Positions 54,261-63,727 of a stretch of 64,000 nucleotides of DNA are shown here, piece after piece. The notes beneath the pieces were generated by a model, which saw nothing but the letters and a program-made list of their open reading frames with translations, had not been told where the DNA came from and made no database searches. Position 1 is the first letter of the stretch. Each line of letters starts with the position of its first letter. This DNA is from G963663615 sp963663615 (GTDB lineage Bacteria; Bacteroidota; Ignavibacteria; Ignavibacteriales; Melioribacteraceae): NCBI GenBank assembly GCA_963663615.1, contig OY760517.1:310001-374000 (forward strand). The letters are read 5' to 3'. A program made the position numbers and the translations under genes.

Positions 54261-55847
54261 GTGCGTACTAAAATTTTATTTCTACTACTGTTATTTATCA
54301 TATCAATTATTTATCCGCAGCAGGGGAAGTATTTTGGCAGAAAGGCGTATATACCTGTTGATCTGCCTACATATATAACAAGTCGTGATAAACTACCCGA
54401 ACCTGTACTTGAGGGTAACCCCGAGTGGGTAGAAATGTACCACAAATGCTGGGAAATTGCTTTTGATGGATTAAAGCAGCCACCGGAAGGTTCGCCTCTG
54501 GTTTCCAACTGGCTTGATGAAGCTTTTAGCGAAAATATTTTTCAGTGGGATACAATTTTTATGATAATGTTTGCACGATACGGTAATGCAGCATTTCCGG
54601 CAATTGAATCCCTCGATAATTTTTACGCATTGCAGTTTGAAAGCGGTTTTATAGGTCGCGAGTTCAGGGAGAAGGATGGCAAACTTATCCACTTCGATTT
54701 TGATGGTGGACTCTTTTCACCCAAAGGTTGGAAGAATATGATTAATCCTCCTCTTTTTAGCTGGGCTGAAGTTGAATCATATAAACTAACCGGTGATAAA
54801 TCCAGATTCAGAATGGTACTACCTGTGCTGGAAAAATATGCTGAATGGTTAAATCGTGATGGTGATCCTGATGCGGCAGATTGGCAAAATAATGGCAGGA
54901 TTAGCAAAACTACTGAGCACAAACTTTACTGGAATACCCCACTTGGTAGCGGTATGGATAATACTCCGCGTCCGGCTGAAAAAGGTGCGGGCTGGGTTGA
55001 AATGTCTGCACAAATGGTAATAATGTATAATAACCTTGCTGTAATTTGCGAGGAGCTGGGAGAAAAAGAGAAGGCAGATAATTATAGAAACGAAGCAGAG
55101 CAAATTGGACGAAGAATAAATAAATGGTGCTGGAATGAGGAGGATGGATTTTACTATGATGTTAAAGCTGATGGTACTCAATTCAGGAAAAAAACTTCGG
55201 GTGGCTTTTGGACTCTACTTGCTGGTGTAGCCTCAGAAAAGCAGGCTGAAAGACTGGTTGCACACCTTAAAAACAAGAATGAATTTTGGCGACTAATTCC
55301 GTTCCCTGCACTCTCGGCAGATGAAGAAGAATATCATCCAAGAGGAGATTACTGGAAAGGGGGTGTTTGGGCTCCAACTAATGTAATGATTATTAAGGGA
55401 CTTGAACAATACGGTTATAACAATTTTGCCAGTGAGGCTGCCGGAAAATATATTAAAGGTATTTATGAGGTTTACAAGGATTCCGGTACGGTTTACGAAA
55501 ATTATGCTCCCGATTATTTTTCTCCGGGGTTCCCATCAAAACCTGATTTTGTTGGTTGGACTGGCTGCGGACCTATTCAGTTATTAATTGAAAACGTAAT
55601 TGGTATTGATCCTGATGGTGCAAACAATTCAATTACATGGAGTATTAACCGTAAAGACAGGCATGGAGTAAAAAATATTTCAGTTGGCAGTAACAAAATA
55701 TCTATTGTTTGTAGTGCTGAAAACTCTCAACAGGATAAGAGAATTATAACAGTTGAGTGTACGGAGCCGTTTAATCTAACTATTATTCGCAATGGAAATG
55801 AAAAGATATTCCGGATTAAAAAAGGAAAAGCTGAGTTAGGGATATAA
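54261..55847 (+). CDS. Exported glycoside hydrolase, GH63/MGH-like (alpha/alpha)6 barrel
   Basis: A 528-residue precursor with signal peptide (ending IIYPQQ). The mature part looks like the trehalase/GH63/mannosylglycerate-hydrolase barrel: NIFQWDTIFMIMFARYGNAA, SGMDNTPRP, WVEMSAQMVIMYNNLA, WCWNEEDGFYYDV, YWKGGVWAPTNVMII and VYENYAPDYFSPG. These enzymes cleave alpha-linked glucose or mannose residues. It would act in the periplasm or outside. GTG start at 54261 after GGGAGG. Alone in its transcription unit. Confidence 0.88.
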   Translation: MRTKILFLLLLFIISIIYPQQGKYFGRKAYIPVDLPTYITSRDKLPEPVLEGNPEWVEMYHKCWEIAFDGLKQPPEGSPLVSNWLDEAFSENIFQWDTIFMIMFARYGNAAFPAIESLDNFYALQFESGFIGREFREKDGKLIHFDFDGGLFSPKGWKNMINPPLFSWAEVESYKLTGDKSRFRMVLPVLEKYAEWLNRDGDPDAADWQNNGRISKTTEHKLYWNTPLGSGMDNTPRPAEKGAGWVEMSAQMVIMYNNLAVICEELGEKEKADNYRNEAEQIGRRINKWCWNEEDGFYYDVKADGTQFRKKTSGGFWTLLAGVASEKQAERLVAHLKNKNEFWRLIPFPALSADEEEYHPRGDYWKGGVWAPTNVMIIKGLEQYGYNNFASEAAGKYIKGIYEVYKDSGTVYENYAPDYFSPGFPSKPDFVGWTGCGPIQLLIENVIGIDPDGANNSITWSINRKDRHGVKNISVGSNKISIVCSAENSQQDKRIITVECTEPFNLTIIRNGNEKIFRIKKGKAELGI

Positions 55848-55933
55848 GATGGTAGTTATATCCCGTAAAACTCAACTAACAATATGAGGTACACTGATTA
55901 CAATTAGATAGTGGAGGTACTAACTGTTACAGC

Positions 55934-57313
55934 TTAGGTATATGATTCAATTAACTCTGCGGTAGAGTCAGAATGTTTTTTGTCAAGATTTTTTAGTTCA
56001 CGCATTAAAACAACAACAGTAATAATTGTTGATAAAATATCGGATGCGGGGAACGAAAGCCAAACACCCGTTACTCCCCAAATGTGTGGTAGTATAAGTA
56101 CAAGTGGAATAAGTATCAAAAAACGTCTTGAAAGTCCAAGCATTAAGGCATGCATACCTTTGCCAATAGCCTGAAAATATATACTGAATATAACCTGAAA
56201 TCCCATCAGTGTTGAGAAGGAAGCCATTATTCTAACAGCGTAAACTCCTGAAGTTATTAGCTCTTCATCACTGGTGAAAATACTCATCAATGTATGAGGG
56301 AATACCTGAATAACCAATGTGAAAAACGCAGCAAGCGAAGCCGCTGTTACTGATGAGATTAATAAAATTTTCTTTACCCTGTCGAATTTTTTTGCACCAT
56401 AGTTGTAACCGGCAATTGGCTGAAAACCTTGTGATATTCCAACAATAGGATGAATAATAAATGCCAGTAAACGATTTATAATACCAAATACACCAATTGC
56501 CATATCACCGCTAAAACTTAAAAGCATATTATTAATTATTAGTGAAAGTATGCTCATACCAGCTGTTTGAAAAAAGTTAGGTAAACCAAGTGTTGACATT
56601 TCCCCTAATTGTTTCCAGTTAATTTTAAGGTGTTTTAACTTAAAAGCAATTTCGCTTTGTTTGCTAACATAGAAGTAAATAACCCAAACAGCAGATAAAA
56701 ACTGACCTATATTTGTGGCGTAAGCAGCACCCTTAATTCCTAAATCCAAACCAAAAATAAATATTGGATCAAGAGCCAGGTTTACAAGCATGCCCAGAAC
56801 CATAGGTAGCATAGCCATTTTAGCGTTCCCTTCTGCCCTTATAAGGTTTGAGCCTGTCATGGTAATAGATAAAAATGGAAAGCTGAATACAACTGTTAAA
56901 AGATAATCCCCGGCATAAGGCATTGTAGCATTGGAGGCACCAAACAACGGCAGGAGAATATTTCCAAATAGTATAATAATTGCCATCATTATAAAAGACA
57001 CAATAGTAACTGCTGTAAAAGAAGTACCCATTGCCGAGCTGGCTCTTTCCATGTTACGTTCGCCGAGTGCACGCGAAATAATTGAAGCTGCACCAACTGC
57101 AACCATCTGTGCTACAGCCATTACAATAAGCTGAACCGGGAAGGATATTGAAAGACCAGCTATTGCTAAAGCTCCGGCACCCTGTCCAATAAAAATTGTA
57201 TCAACAACGTTGTATAAACTCATTACGATCATACCGATCATAGATGGTATTGACATCTGCATCAATAAGGGGAAGAGCTTTTTAGTCCCCAGCAGTTCAG
57301 ATGTTTTATTCAT
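55934..57313 (-). CDS. MATE family efflux transporter
   Basis: A 459-residue inner-membrane protein with 12 predicted helices in two homologous halves. MATE features: LFPLLMQMSIPSMIGMIVMS, VDTIFIGQGAGALAIAGLSI and ISFPVQLIVMAVAQMVAVGA in the first half, GISQGFQPIAGYNYGAKKFD in the second. Uses Na+ or H+ to expel cationic drugs and metabolites. ATG at 57313 overlaps the MarR stop as ATGAATAA; longer frames run into the regulator and are rejected. Confidence 0.93.
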   Translation of the reverse strand: MNKTSELLGTKKLFPLLMQMSIPSMIGMIVMSLYNVVDTIFIGQGAGALAIAGLSISFPVQLIVMAVAQMVAVGAASIISRALGERNMERASSAMGTSFTAVTIVSFIMMAIIILFGNILLPLFGASNATMPYAGDYLLTVVFSFPFLSITMTGSNLIRAEGNAKMAMLPMVLGMLVNLALDPIFIFGLDLGIKGAAYATNIGQFLSAVWVIYFYVSKQSEIAFKLKHLKINWKQLGEMSTLGLPNFFQTAGMSILSLIINNMLLSFSGDMAIGVFGIINRLLAFIIHPIVGISQGFQPIAGYNYGAKKFDRVKKILLISSVTAASLAAFFTLVIQVFPHTLMSIFTSDEELITSGVYAVRIMASFSTLMGFQVIFSIYFQAIGKGMHALMLGLSRRFLILIPLVLILPHIWGVTGVWLSFPASDILSTIITVVVLMRELKNLDKKHSDSTAELIESYT

Positions 57314-57770
57314 TTTCAAGTTCAATTTCCTCAATTTTGGTAATAATATTATCGAGTACGGAAAGGGCATTACTCAATGACTTAACATCTTCAGTATCAA
57401 GAGCACTGAACATTTTCTGGATTTCAGACATTGAGCGTTTTTCTATCTGGTCGGTTAGCTCTACCCCTTTTGGAGTAAGAGAAACCAGCACGGAACGACG
57501 ATCATTCTGATCCCGATTACGTTGTGCATATTCACTTTGTACAAGTTTATCAACAACCTGGGTAAAGGAACCCTTTTCCATTCCCACTCGCTTGCCGAGC
57601 TCATGCATAGTAACAGGTTCATGATTTTTAAGTATCATCAGGGACATTATCTGCGTTTTGTGCAGAGGTATATCACCCAGCTTGTGAAGCCGCTTCATTA
57701 TAACATGATGCATACGTTTTGGTACATGCATCAACAACCGACTTTCTTCAAATGATATTTTGCTCTTCAT
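57306..57770 (-). CDS. MarR family transcriptional regulator
   Basis: A 154-residue regulator with a winged helix: LGDIPLHKTQIMSLMILKNH, TMHELGKRVGMEKGSFTQVV, then the wing RNRDQNDRRSVLVSLTPKG, a MarR signature (DxRxxxxxLT). The C-terminal helix is the dimer arm. ATG at 57770 is chosen; a TTG at 57803 lies inside the palindromic operator. Translationally coupled to the MATE gene, which it probably represses. Confidence 0.93.
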   Translation of the reverse strand: MKSKISFEESRLLMHVPKRMHHVIMKRLHKLGDIPLHKTQIMSLMILKNHEPVTMHELGKRVGMEKGSFTQVVDKLVQSEYAQRNRDQNDRRSVLVSLTPKGVELTDQIEKRSMSEIQKMFSALDTEDVKSLSNALSVLDNIITKIEEIELENE

Positions 57771-57775
57771 ACTTC

Positions 57776-57830
57776 TTTTAGTCTGTTTGTAAATAGTCTG
57801 CAAATAAATAGTTTGCTAACAGACTAAAAT
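57776..57830. promoter_or_regulatory. MarR operator/promoter region
   Basis: Outer inverted repeat TTTTAGTCTGTT / AACAGACTAAAA spans the region directly before the MarR start, with an inner pair of TAGTCTGCAAATA and TAGTTTGCTAA half-sites. Likely autoregulatory binding sites covering the promoter. Confidence 0.72.
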
Positions 57831-57974
57831 TAAGCATGAAAATTTAATTAATCAAGGTTATAATGTGTAAACAAATTGTTAAGCATTTTTTTTGAGGGGG
57901 AGGGAAAATAGGTTAATAGATAGTTATTGTTTTACTTTTTCCATTAAGCTTTATTTATGATTGTGTTAGGAATC

Positions 57975-59720
57975 TTAATCGCAATGAATTAATGGACAAA
58001 TTTTTTCTAATTTATTTTTGTTTATTCCATTTATTTCCAATAAGGATTCCTTATTTGTTATTGGTCTTGCCAGAATTATGTTTTTTGCAATGTTTTTCCC
58101 AATACCAGGTAATAAACAAAGTGTTTCCATAGATACAGAGTTTAATTTAACGGCGTTATTCTCTTCTTTAACTATTGCCGACAGATAAGTTAGGAATACT
58201 AAAGAACTATTAAAGCCAATAAACTTTGGTATGATTGAAGATAAAGCAATTGCACCAAAAATAATAGCAATAGATTGCCCAATCAATGATATACCAATAA
58301 AAGGAATTAATAAGACAAGAAGCACTGTTAAGGGTAGAAGTGGTATTGCTGTAAAAATCCATAGAAGAAGATTTATAATGGAACCAGATTTACCAAGCGG
58401 GAGATTCCTGATTTTTCCAATTCTCAAATTATATTCCGCAAATCCCATATAAATAACTACTGGCCAGGCTAATGTTAAAAGTATAAGCCCCTGGTTACCA
58501 AATATGAACTTAAAACTTGATTCATCATTTCCAGCATCCGGAGATGACCATTCAGATGAATGAGCAATAAAATATTGAATTATTTGTTCAATCTGAACTC
58601 CACCGATTGAATCAATTTCGAATGATTTGAAAACTTGTTCTGAATGAGGCAATAAAGCGTATATGATAAATACTATGGAGATTAGAATGCTTTGGAGTGT
58701 AGCTATTCCACCAGTCCCAAATATACTTTTTACCGATGCGTTACCAATCTTTATAATCGATTCGAGTACCCAAAATTTGCTTCTATAACCTGAAAAATAT
58801 TTTTTCTTATCATAGAAAGTATCTTTTAACAAAAAAAGTATTATTATCATTGGGGTGAAGTAGATAGGTGATCTTAGAAACCTAAATTCATTAGTGTTGC
58901 TAAATAATACTTCACTACTTGTTAATAAACTTAGTAACAATACAGTGAAGGATATTATCCCTGATCCAACTAACAAAGATTGCCAATTATTAGATTTTGA
59001 AATACCAATTTTTAGCTGATTTAGCAAAATCATTGTTAGCCCGGATAAAAATTGAATTAGAATTACAATTAGAGTTAGCGTAGTGAATTTTGAAAAATAG
59101 AAAGAGTATAAAATTACATATGTAACTAAAATAATTGTAACTGTCCAGCCAACTAATGAAACTATGTTAAGATTACTCTCTCTATTTTCTAATCGCTTTT
59201 GTTGGTGTTCGCCTGCTTCCGGAAATGAATATGCCAACATTAACCAACGTGCTAATAAAAAAGAATTTCGATTATAATAAATTGCATTGAATAGAGTGTA
59301 TGCACAAGAACAATAAAATAAAAAGGGAATAGAGAGATACCAACTGTAAGAATTATGTATTAGGCGATATGTAAAAAATAGTTGTGTGACGAAAAGAATA
59401 TCAATTAGTGTTAATTTTTCAAATTTTAGTCTTATTGTCTCATTATTTCTAAAAATCCGAATTATCCTTAAAAATATTACGCTGAAACATATTTCTGATA
59501 ACTGAATTAATAATTCATATTTAATATTTATTAGATTTGATAGAGTAAAAAACAGAACACCTAATAGAACTATACAAATTATTATTAAAATAATTCGTTT
59601 AAGAGTAATTTCTTTTATCTGTTTCATTTGAACTGGGACTAGGAAAATCAGAGTGAGAAAGATAGATAGGGGAAGGGAGTGCTTTGCAAACTCTTGTATA
59701 GTATTTGTAAAGATATCCAT
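57975..59720 (-). CDS. Polytopic membrane protein with C-terminal helix-hairpin-helix
   Basis: A 581-residue protein with about 12 hydrophobic helices in residues 15-515, then a soluble tail with LCLLPGIGKNIAKNIILARP and SLLEINGINKNKLEKICPLI. The tail is a ComEA-type double helix-hairpin-helix (GIG..A..I and GI....L). ComEA tails normally bind DNA; here the domain is attached to a membrane body of no known family. There is no com gene nearby. A helix between about 170 and 185 is followed by a charged AGEHQQKRLENRES loop. It is upstream of, and 45 bases from, the alpha/beta hydrolase gene on the same strand, in the opposite order of translation. Confidence 0.72.
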   Translation of the reverse strand: MDIFTNTIQEFAKHSLPLSIFLTLIFLVPVQMKQIKEITLKRIILIIICIVLLGVLFFTLSNLINIKYELLIQLSEICFSVIFLRIIRIFRNNETIRLKFEKLTLIDILFVTQLFFTYRLIHNSYSWYLSIPFLFYCSCAYTLFNAIYYNRNSFLLARWLMLAYSFPEAGEHQQKRLENRESNLNIVSLVGWTVTIILVTYVILYSFYFSKFTTLTLIVILIQFLSGLTMILLNQLKIGISKSNNWQSLLVGSGIISFTVLLLSLLTSSEVLFSNTNEFRFLRSPIYFTPMIIILFLLKDTFYDKKKYFSGYRSKFWVLESIIKIGNASVKSIFGTGGIATLQSILISIVFIIYALLPHSEQVFKSFEIDSIGGVQIEQIIQYFIAHSSEWSSPDAGNDESSFKFIFGNQGLILLTLAWPVVIYMGFAEYNLRIGKIRNLPLGKSGSIINLLLWIFTAIPLLPLTVLLVLLIPFIGISLIGQSIAIIFGAIALSSIIPKFIGFNSSLVFLTYLSAIVKEENNAVKLNSVSMETLCLLPGIGKNIAKNIILARPITNKESLLEINGINKNKLEKICPLIHCD

Positions 59721-59765
59721 TTTATTTATCCCTATGAATTTTGTGTTTAATGCAAATAAAAATTC

Positions 59766-60524
59766 CTACTCACCTATATACTCAATAAAATCAACGGCTG
59801 CGGGGAAGAACTCCTTTTTGTTTGTTACCATTGCGGGGTGTTTGCCCGTATTAAATAATTTTGTTTTTATAGCCGGATTTTTATCGGTTAGTTTTTTGTA
59901 GCGTTTATCAATGTTGTCTATAAATTCATCCTCAAAGCTGCCGGTAAACATTGTAGGTACTTTCAGGGTTGAAATATCCTGGTGGAAGAAGTTTTTACCC
60001 GTCTCAAGGAAACGTTTGTAAACATCTGTATCCTGGTCAACAACCATTCGCCAATCTTTACCATGACAGTAATACCACACAAGTTTTGCCATCAGTTTTT
60101 TCTTGTCGGCGGCACGTTCCTCGTCAAGTCCGTTAATCCATGTCGCTTCAGGTGTATCCCCCTCAAAACTATCTGCAATAAGGCATTTAACAGCATCCGG
60201 ATGTTCAAGGGCGAGGTTTATTGCAATTTGTGCACCACCACTGGTACCAATAACAGCAACCGATTCCAATTCAAGATGACTAATTAGTGCATAGGCAACT
60301 TCCGAATTATAAAACCAGAAATCGGTTGGTAGCTCGGGTAATCTTTCGGATTTTCCATGACCGGGGAAATCAATCAGTATAGTTTTGAATTTTTTCTTGA
60401 AATCTCCCTTAACAGTAACAAACATTTTGGATGAAACGCTGTTACCATGCAACAGCAGCAACGGAAAACCGTTACCTTCAATTTTGTAGAATACCTTCTT
60501 TCCATCGTACTTAAAGTAAGCCAA
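59766..60524 (-). CDS. Alpha/beta-fold hydrolase
   Basis: A 252-residue soluble enzyme with the canonical elements: oxyanion LLLHGNSVSSKMF, IDFPGHGKSERLP, nucleophile elbow VIGTSGGAQIAINLA, an acid-bearing FTGSFEDEFID and the catalytic His in NTGKHPAMVTNK. Substrate unknown. It begins 14 bases after the methyltransferase stop, so the two are probably co-transcribed. Confidence 0.9.
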   Translation of the reverse strand: MAYFKYDGKKVFYKIEGNGFPLLLLHGNSVSSKMFVTVKGDFKKKFKTILIDFPGHGKSERLPELPTDFWFYNSEVAYALISHLELESVAVIGTSGGAQIAINLALEHPDAVKCLIADSFEGDTPEATWINGLDEERAADKKKLMAKLVWYYCHGKDWRMVVDQDTDVYKRFLETGKNFFHQDISTLKVPTMFTGSFEDEFIDNIDKRYKKLTDKNPAIKTKLFNTGKHPAMVTNKKEFFPAAVDFIEYIGE

Positions 60525-60538
60525 TTTATTCCTCTTTA

Positions 60539-61366
60539 CTAAACCGTACCACTAAATATTGTGTATGTATAAAAACCGTAATAATCAGGGTTGCTGAACA
60601 AGTAGTTATCGCTATCGGGGTTAGTAATATCCTTGAATGTTTGCCAGTTGGTATCATCAATTTCATCTTCGGCACCACCCCAAAGCATATCGCAGAAAAT
60701 TTGCAATGCTTCACGGCTTGTATCATTTAGAGGTGCTTCAAGATCACCGGCAAAAGTAAGAGCTTTTACATCCTGCATACCTGCTTTTTCCAGCCAACCG
60801 CGTAACTTCATGAAATGTAGTTCCGGTTGCATGCTTGGGTTAAATGGTGCATTTGCGGATAATGTATTGTTGAGTTTGCTTTCCAATAGCGGATACCCTG
60901 CAAGGAATTTCTGGGTTGACCAGAACAGTAGTATGATTTTCCCACCCGGTTTAACAACACGTTTGTACTCGGCAAGAATCTTTTCTGGTGTAGTAGCCGG
61001 ACAACCACTTTCTTTTGGTCCGCTCCAAAGAGTATCGGTACTCCAAATCCAGTCAAAAGAATTATCATGAAATGGCAGGTCATTTATATCGCCGGTTGTA
61101 AATTTTATATTGGGGTATCGGTTCTGTGCAATACTAATTAACTCGGGAGAAATATCGAGTCCGGTAACATCACCGGTTTCGTTAACCGCATCGAAAAGTA
61201 GTTTTGTTATTGAGCCTATTCCGCAACCAGCATCAAGCCCCTTGCTCCAAGCCGGAAACTGGAAGGATTTTACGAGTTCACGAAAGAGTGGTTCTCTAAA
61301 TTTTGCCAGACAATCATATACTGCTATGGTTTTTTCCAGTTCCTGCTTTTTCATGCCGCTTACCAT
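60539..61366 (-). CDS. SAM-dependent methyltransferase
   Basis: A 275-residue class I methyltransferase: motif I GLDAGCGIGSITKLLFDAVN, motif II region DVTGLDISPELISIA, motif III FDWIWSTDTLWSG, and motif IV VVKPGGKIILLFWST. The acceptor is unknown; the fold is that of the UbiE/methyltransf_11 group. ATG at 61366 gives MVSGMKKQEL; the second Met at 61354 is an equal candidate. It precedes the alpha/beta hydrolase in the same unit. Confidence 0.88.
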   Translation of the reverse strand: MVSGMKKQELEKTIAVYDCLAKFREPLFRELVKSFQFPAWSKGLDAGCGIGSITKLLFDAVNETGDVTGLDISPELISIAQNRYPNIKFTTGDINDLPFHDNSFDWIWSTDTLWSGPKESGCPATTPEKILAEYKRVVKPGGKIILLFWSTQKFLAGYPLLESKLNNTLSANAPFNPSMQPELHFMKLRGWLEKAGMQDVKALTFAGDLEAPLNDTSREALQIFCDMLWGGAEDEIDDTNWQTFKDITNPDSDNYLFSNPDYYGFYTYTIFSGTV

Positions 61367-61439
61367 TTTATACTTGATTACTTCAAAAATAGTAAAAAAA
61401 GTAGAAATACTCAGGAAAATAAAATATTGAAATGAACAA

Positions 61440-61475
61440 CAAATCTCCGATATTTTAAAAATTTCGGAGATTTTG
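61440..61475 (-). terminator. Hairpin, probable terminator of the lipoprotein gene
   Basis: Arms AAATCTCCGA and TCGGAGATTT pair around an AT-rich loop, 38 bases past the lipoprotein stop. The T-run on the minus strand is interrupted, so efficiency is unclear. Confidence 0.55.
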
Positions 61476-61512
61476 TATCATAAAACTTTGGGTAGGGAAA
61501 TCAACATTTTTG

Positions 61513-62046
61513 TTATAACTCAAGCTGCTCCATCTTTAGCTTAAATTTGTCATCGGAAAGTTTCTTTAAAATGTATCTGCTTTTGGTTTCGTAAAAATTC
61601 TGCTTTACTTTTATTATATCGAGATCATCGCGGTAATCGGTTTCGGCAATTTCCAGGAACATATATTCAAGTGGTTCGGCAATTTTTACGTTATCTTCAG
61701 ATTTAACCTCGTTTACCTTAAACTCTCCAAAGCTTGTTGTATGCCAACCCTCTTCATCGTAAAGGACAGATACGGTATCCCAGTAAATTGGGAAAAAATC
61801 ACGAGCCTGTATTTTTGCGGAGGTAATTAGCTCAACAACCTCACGATTCTTGTACATGCCATTTTTATAGAATGAAGGGTAAATAAATATAGCTGTTGAA
61901 TCAGCATCATTGGTAAGCAGTAATGTATTACCATCATTATAAAGATTAAGCTCTGTTAGTTCGGTCTGCTCCCTTGAAGCGGAGCAGGAGATAAGAGTTA
62001 CTATCAACAAGATAAAACTTGAGATTTTAATGAATTTATTCTGCAC
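61513..62046 (-). CDS. Lipoprotein of unknown function
   Basis: A 177-residue precursor with a lipoprotein signal (C21 in IVTLISCSAS). The mature part is acidic with two or three predicted strands (NTLLLTNDADSTAIFIYPSF) and a C-terminal amphipathic stretch. No family recognised. It lies on the minus strand after the GT39-like gene, 60 bases downstream, so they may be co-transcribed. Confidence 0.75.
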   Translation of the reverse strand: MQNKFIKISSFILLIVTLISCSASREQTELTELNLYNDGNTLLLTNDADSTAIFIYPSFYKNGMYKNREVVELITSAKIQARDFFPIYWDTVSVLYDEEGWHTTSFGEFKVNEVKSEDNVKIAEPLEYMFLEIAETDYRDDLDIIKVKQNFYETKSRYILKKLSDDKFKLKMEQLEL

Positions 62047-62106
62047 AATTATTCCATAATTATTTCAGGAATAGTAACGCACCCACATTTTATTCAGTTC
62101 AATAGG

Positions 62107-63540
62107 TTAGTCCCTCACCAACTCAAAAATTACCAGCTTGCCATCTTCACCAATTTTGGTGTAGTTTGCTGCAATTGTGCTATCGGGTTTTGAACGGGTA
62201 TATACGGCGTAACTGGCACCGGCTTTTGCCTGCTGTTCAATTACATTTGGTTTTGCACCTGGTCTGAAAGTCCAGCCGAATCTGCCAGCACGGTAAAGCT
62301 CAATAGCTGGAGATGAATCCTCAATAGTAATTCTGCTATCGGCGGGTATATATTTGTTAATAACTTTTCGATTCTGCTCAAAATTGGCATTTTTATAGTT
62401 ACCATATCTGTGCTGTACACGCGGGTATACTAATCCGGCTGAGGCAACCATTAACACACTAAAAAAGTATTTCATGAACTTGTTGCCGGAGTAAATAACC
62501 TTTTCAAATGTATAGGCAGCAAGTAATACAAGTCCCGGTACGGCAACAAAACCATAATAATCATGAAAGGCACTCATGTGTTCCGAAACGAAAAAGAAGA
62601 TTATATAAGCACCCAGAATCCATGAAAGCACAACGCCGGTGTTTTTCTCGAATTTGCGGAGGTAAATTAAGCCGATAACAGTACCAACCATTGCACCAAG
62701 TCCAAGGAAAAGTTCACTAAGCCAACCAACAAAAATGTTATGGAAAAACTCACACCAGTTTGTTTTAGCCCAATAAGCCATCATATCGCCACCAAGGTAA
62801 AAGGAGAATAGTCCGTACTCGTTTTGCAGATTTTTAGCATGCGAGTTCCAAATAAAGGTAAGAGCCAGAATTACAAAACCGGAGGCGATATATTTGATTT
62901 TGAACAAATCCCCAACCGATCTATTTTTTCTGTAAATTATATATACAAACGGCACACCAATAAAAAGTGCGGTAGGCTTAATTAACGAAGCAAGTGAAGC
63001 GAGCAATACCGAATAAATAAGATTCGGCTTGTTATCATCCTCAACAGCTTTCAGGAAATAATATACTGCCCAAATTGAGGCAGCTACAAGAATAATATCA
63101 GGTTGAATTTTTCGCGAGTAAAAGAAAAACAAGGGACTGCATAGCAGGAAAAAAGCAGCGAAAAGTCCGGTACGTTCCGAGAAAAGTTTTGAGCCGAGTT
63201 TGAAAATTCCCAGTAATGCCAGTAAACCAATTAAAGTTGAAAGCATTCTGGCGGATGCGTGTGCTGCTAATGCAGATTTGGGTAATACTCGTTGAATCAT
63301 TCCGGCAGTAAAATTGTAGATGGGGAACTCCATGCCCGTAATTCCTGATTTATCCTCTCGCTGATGAATACGCGGAAGAAAAATATTGGTGGTTTCCTTA
63401 GCAAATGATTCGTTAACAGCAGCCGTATCCGATTCTCGCCACGCATGGTACCCGTTTGCGGGATCAGTTATTCCAATAAGGTGAGATAAAAAATAGACTG
63501 AAATTATTAGCAGAAGGATTTTTTGGTTTGAGAAGGACAT
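62107..63540 (-). CDS. GT39-like lipid-linked sugar transferase (ArnT/PMT family)
   Basis: A 477-residue membrane protein with about 11 helices. The first periplasmic loop holds DPANGYHAWRESDTAAV, the acidic-motif region of GT-C enzymes, and ITGMEFPIYNFTAGMI follows. These use polyprenyl-phosphate sugars to glycosylate lipid A, proteins or other envelope acceptors. Similar proteins are annotated as glycosyltransferase family 39. Start is the ATG at 63540; a TTG three codons earlier is possible. Confidence 0.87.
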   Translation of the reverse strand: MSFSNQKILLLIISVYFLSHLIGITDPANGYHAWRESDTAAVNESFAKETTNIFLPRIHQREDKSGITGMEFPIYNFTAGMIQRVLPKSALAAHASARMLSTLIGLLALLGIFKLGSKLFSERTGLFAAFFLLCSPLFFFYSRKIQPDIILVAASIWAVYYFLKAVEDDNKPNLIYSVLLASLASLIKPTALFIGVPFVYIIYRKNRSVGDLFKIKYIASGFVILALTFIWNSHAKNLQNEYGLFSFYLGGDMMAYWAKTNWCEFFHNIFVGWLSELFLGLGAMVGTVIGLIYLRKFEKNTGVVLSWILGAYIIFFFVSEHMSAFHDYYGFVAVPGLVLLAAYTFEKVIYSGNKFMKYFFSVLMVASAGLVYPRVQHRYGNYKNANFEQNRKVINKYIPADSRITIEDSSPAIELYRAGRFGWTFRPGAKPNVIEQQAKAGASYAVYTRSKPDSTIAANYTKIGEDGKLVIFELVRD

Positions 63541-63727
63541 AAGAAACAATTCCCCGGTTTTAAATACAAGGTTGGAATTTAGCCATTTACAATCTTTATT
63601 TAAAATAATTAATTTGTAAACCAGTAAAATTTATCCATATTTGTTTTGGAATTAACAAAAACTACAAATATATTTTCACTTTTAGATTAAGAGTTTAATT
63701 ACTGAATCTTCGAAGGAATTGATTAAG

